DNA from: Olavius algarvensis associated proteobacterium Delta 3
GTDB taxonomy: Bacteria > Desulfobacterota > Desulfobacteria > Desulfobacterales > CAFBRK01
Length of the DNA: 64,000 nucleotides
Assembly: GCA_903231505.1 (NCBI GenBank)
Contig: CAFBRK010000158.1
Span: 1-64,000 of the forward strand
Direction of reading: 5' to 3'
Shown in pieces: positions 63,365 through 64,000 of this stretch. Below the pieces are notes generated by a model. The model was given only the letters and a program-made list of their open reading frames with translations. It did not search any database and had not been told where the DNA came from. Each line of letters begins with the position of its first letter. The stretch's first letter is position 1. The position numbers and the translations under genes are program-made.

Positions 63365-63642
63365 GGCCAACCTCCTTTCATTCAAGCTATACATGGCATA
63401 GTTACGGCCAAAAAACGGAGAAATTCAATTTCGCTGACGAATTAGTATTACCCGATATGGCTGCCAGTAGGCCGAACGATAACTTCTCCGATTCTAAAAT
63501 GGTTAGTCTGCAATTCGAAAAAACGATGGTTGCAAAGAGTCTGAAAATGTTCAGATTCTCCAGGGCTTTCTCTATCGCAGCAAAATGCGCGAACCGGCAT
63601 AACCGTTGAAGCCAGTGTGCCGCAATGTGTCCAGAAGAGCAA

Positions 63643-63912
63643 TCATATATTGAGAGCCTGTTTCAAAAAAACCGGTATATGATCCAGGGATACGGGATGA
63701 CGCCTCTCCAGAAACAGCTCGGCCAGCAGCACGCCATTTATAGAGTAAATACGGGTGATCGCGGAGGGTCGGAAGGATTCCAAGGACCGGATCTGCGGTA
63801 GATCATGGAATAACGCAATCAGCGCACCGATCGCCGCCCCGCATAGTACATCGGTCAGATGGATGGTCCCGATCAGGAGGGTTTCCGGCCGCTCATCCGT
63901 GCCATCGTTTAA
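63643..63912 (-). pseudogene. N-terminal fragment of a class A penicillin-binding protein
   Basis: On the minus strand a 90-codon frame reads IGALIALFHDLPQIRSLESF, RPSAITRIYSINGVLLAELF and LERRHPVSLDHIPVFLKQAL, then NI and TGA at 63643-63645. This matches the start of PBP1-type glycosyltransferases: the region just after the membrane helix, with the LP-I-LE-FRPS-VTRIYS-DG-LLAEFF pattern. No start codon lies between the upstream TGA and this segment, and the catalytic EDRRFY... region does not follow. It is a degraded fragment at the edge of the window. Confidence 0.65.
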
Positions 63913-64000
63913 TCACCCGGGGACACACACCCCCGGCGGATCAAGGGATTATCGTCTCGCCTCCATCGGTGTCCGGAGGCCGGGGCGGAAGTACATACAC

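Noticed and set aside
63643-63645. TGA at the end of the PBP fragment as a third selenocysteine codon
   Set aside because: The PBP family has no conserved Cys at this position and the following codons are not homologous, so it is an ordinary break.

Overview
The window looks like a chromosome segment of a Desulfobacterota (former Deltaproteobacteria) anaerobe, probably near Desulfobacteraceae/Desulfosarcinaceae. This is inference from gene content: DASS and TauE/SafE anion transporters with CBS proteins, a SEC-C methionine aminopeptidase, DUF1573, DUF2889, DUF2914 and GYD proteins, a split FMN glutamate synthase, sigma-54 nitrogen control, and two genes with TGA exactly at a family's conserved Cys. 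No rRNA, tRNA, CRISPR array, phage or plasmid backbone was seen.

Layout. 0-5.6 kb: TRIC channel, phosphoglucomutase, an acetyltransferase-like remnant, an NmrA protein and an SF2 helicase. 5.7-16.9 kb: a transport and signalling island with two paralogous CBS proteins separated by a decayed IS1595-type element, then a DASS symporter, a lone receiver protein, a TauE/SafE permease overlapping a two-TM protein, an unusual pyruvate-phosphate-dikinase-like protein and a Na/Ca exchanger. 17-25 kb: HU, a conserved unknown divergent from citrate synthase, methionine aminopeptidase, PriA, and a DUF1573/HAD pair. 26-32 kb: racemase, shikimate-kinase-like protein, DUF2914, Pol IV, a NifA-like activator and DUF2889. 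32-38 kb: amidotransferase, a glnK-amt operon behind a very good sigma-54 promoter, and small membrane or zinc-ribbon proteins.

38-45 kb: small regulators, a frameshifted FMN reductase, an overlapping ATP-grasp/esterase pair, an atypical SDR and two MFS carriers. 45-51 kb: a glutamate-synthase locus (KaiC-like/XRE/cupin regulator, FMN synthase subunit, GAF-ANTAR regulator, class II glutaminase subunit). 51-57 kb: small proteins, a degenerate HtrA-like protein, an SpmAB-type membrane protein and a cyclase-TPR protein. 57-64 kb: a YHS protein with in-frame TGA, a frameshifted lysozyme-like gene, an amidohydrolase, an acyl-CoA ligase, a cyclic-nucleotide-binding protein, and fragments of dctM and a class A PBP.

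The most striking observations are the two candidate selenocysteine codons, a family of short TIR elements (at least three complete copies) flanking accessory genes, a second dispersed repeat family found after stop codons, and the transport/phosphotransfer island. Three genes carry small frameshifts, so some breaks may be sequencing error. Translation starts were chosen from visible ribosome binding sites where possible.
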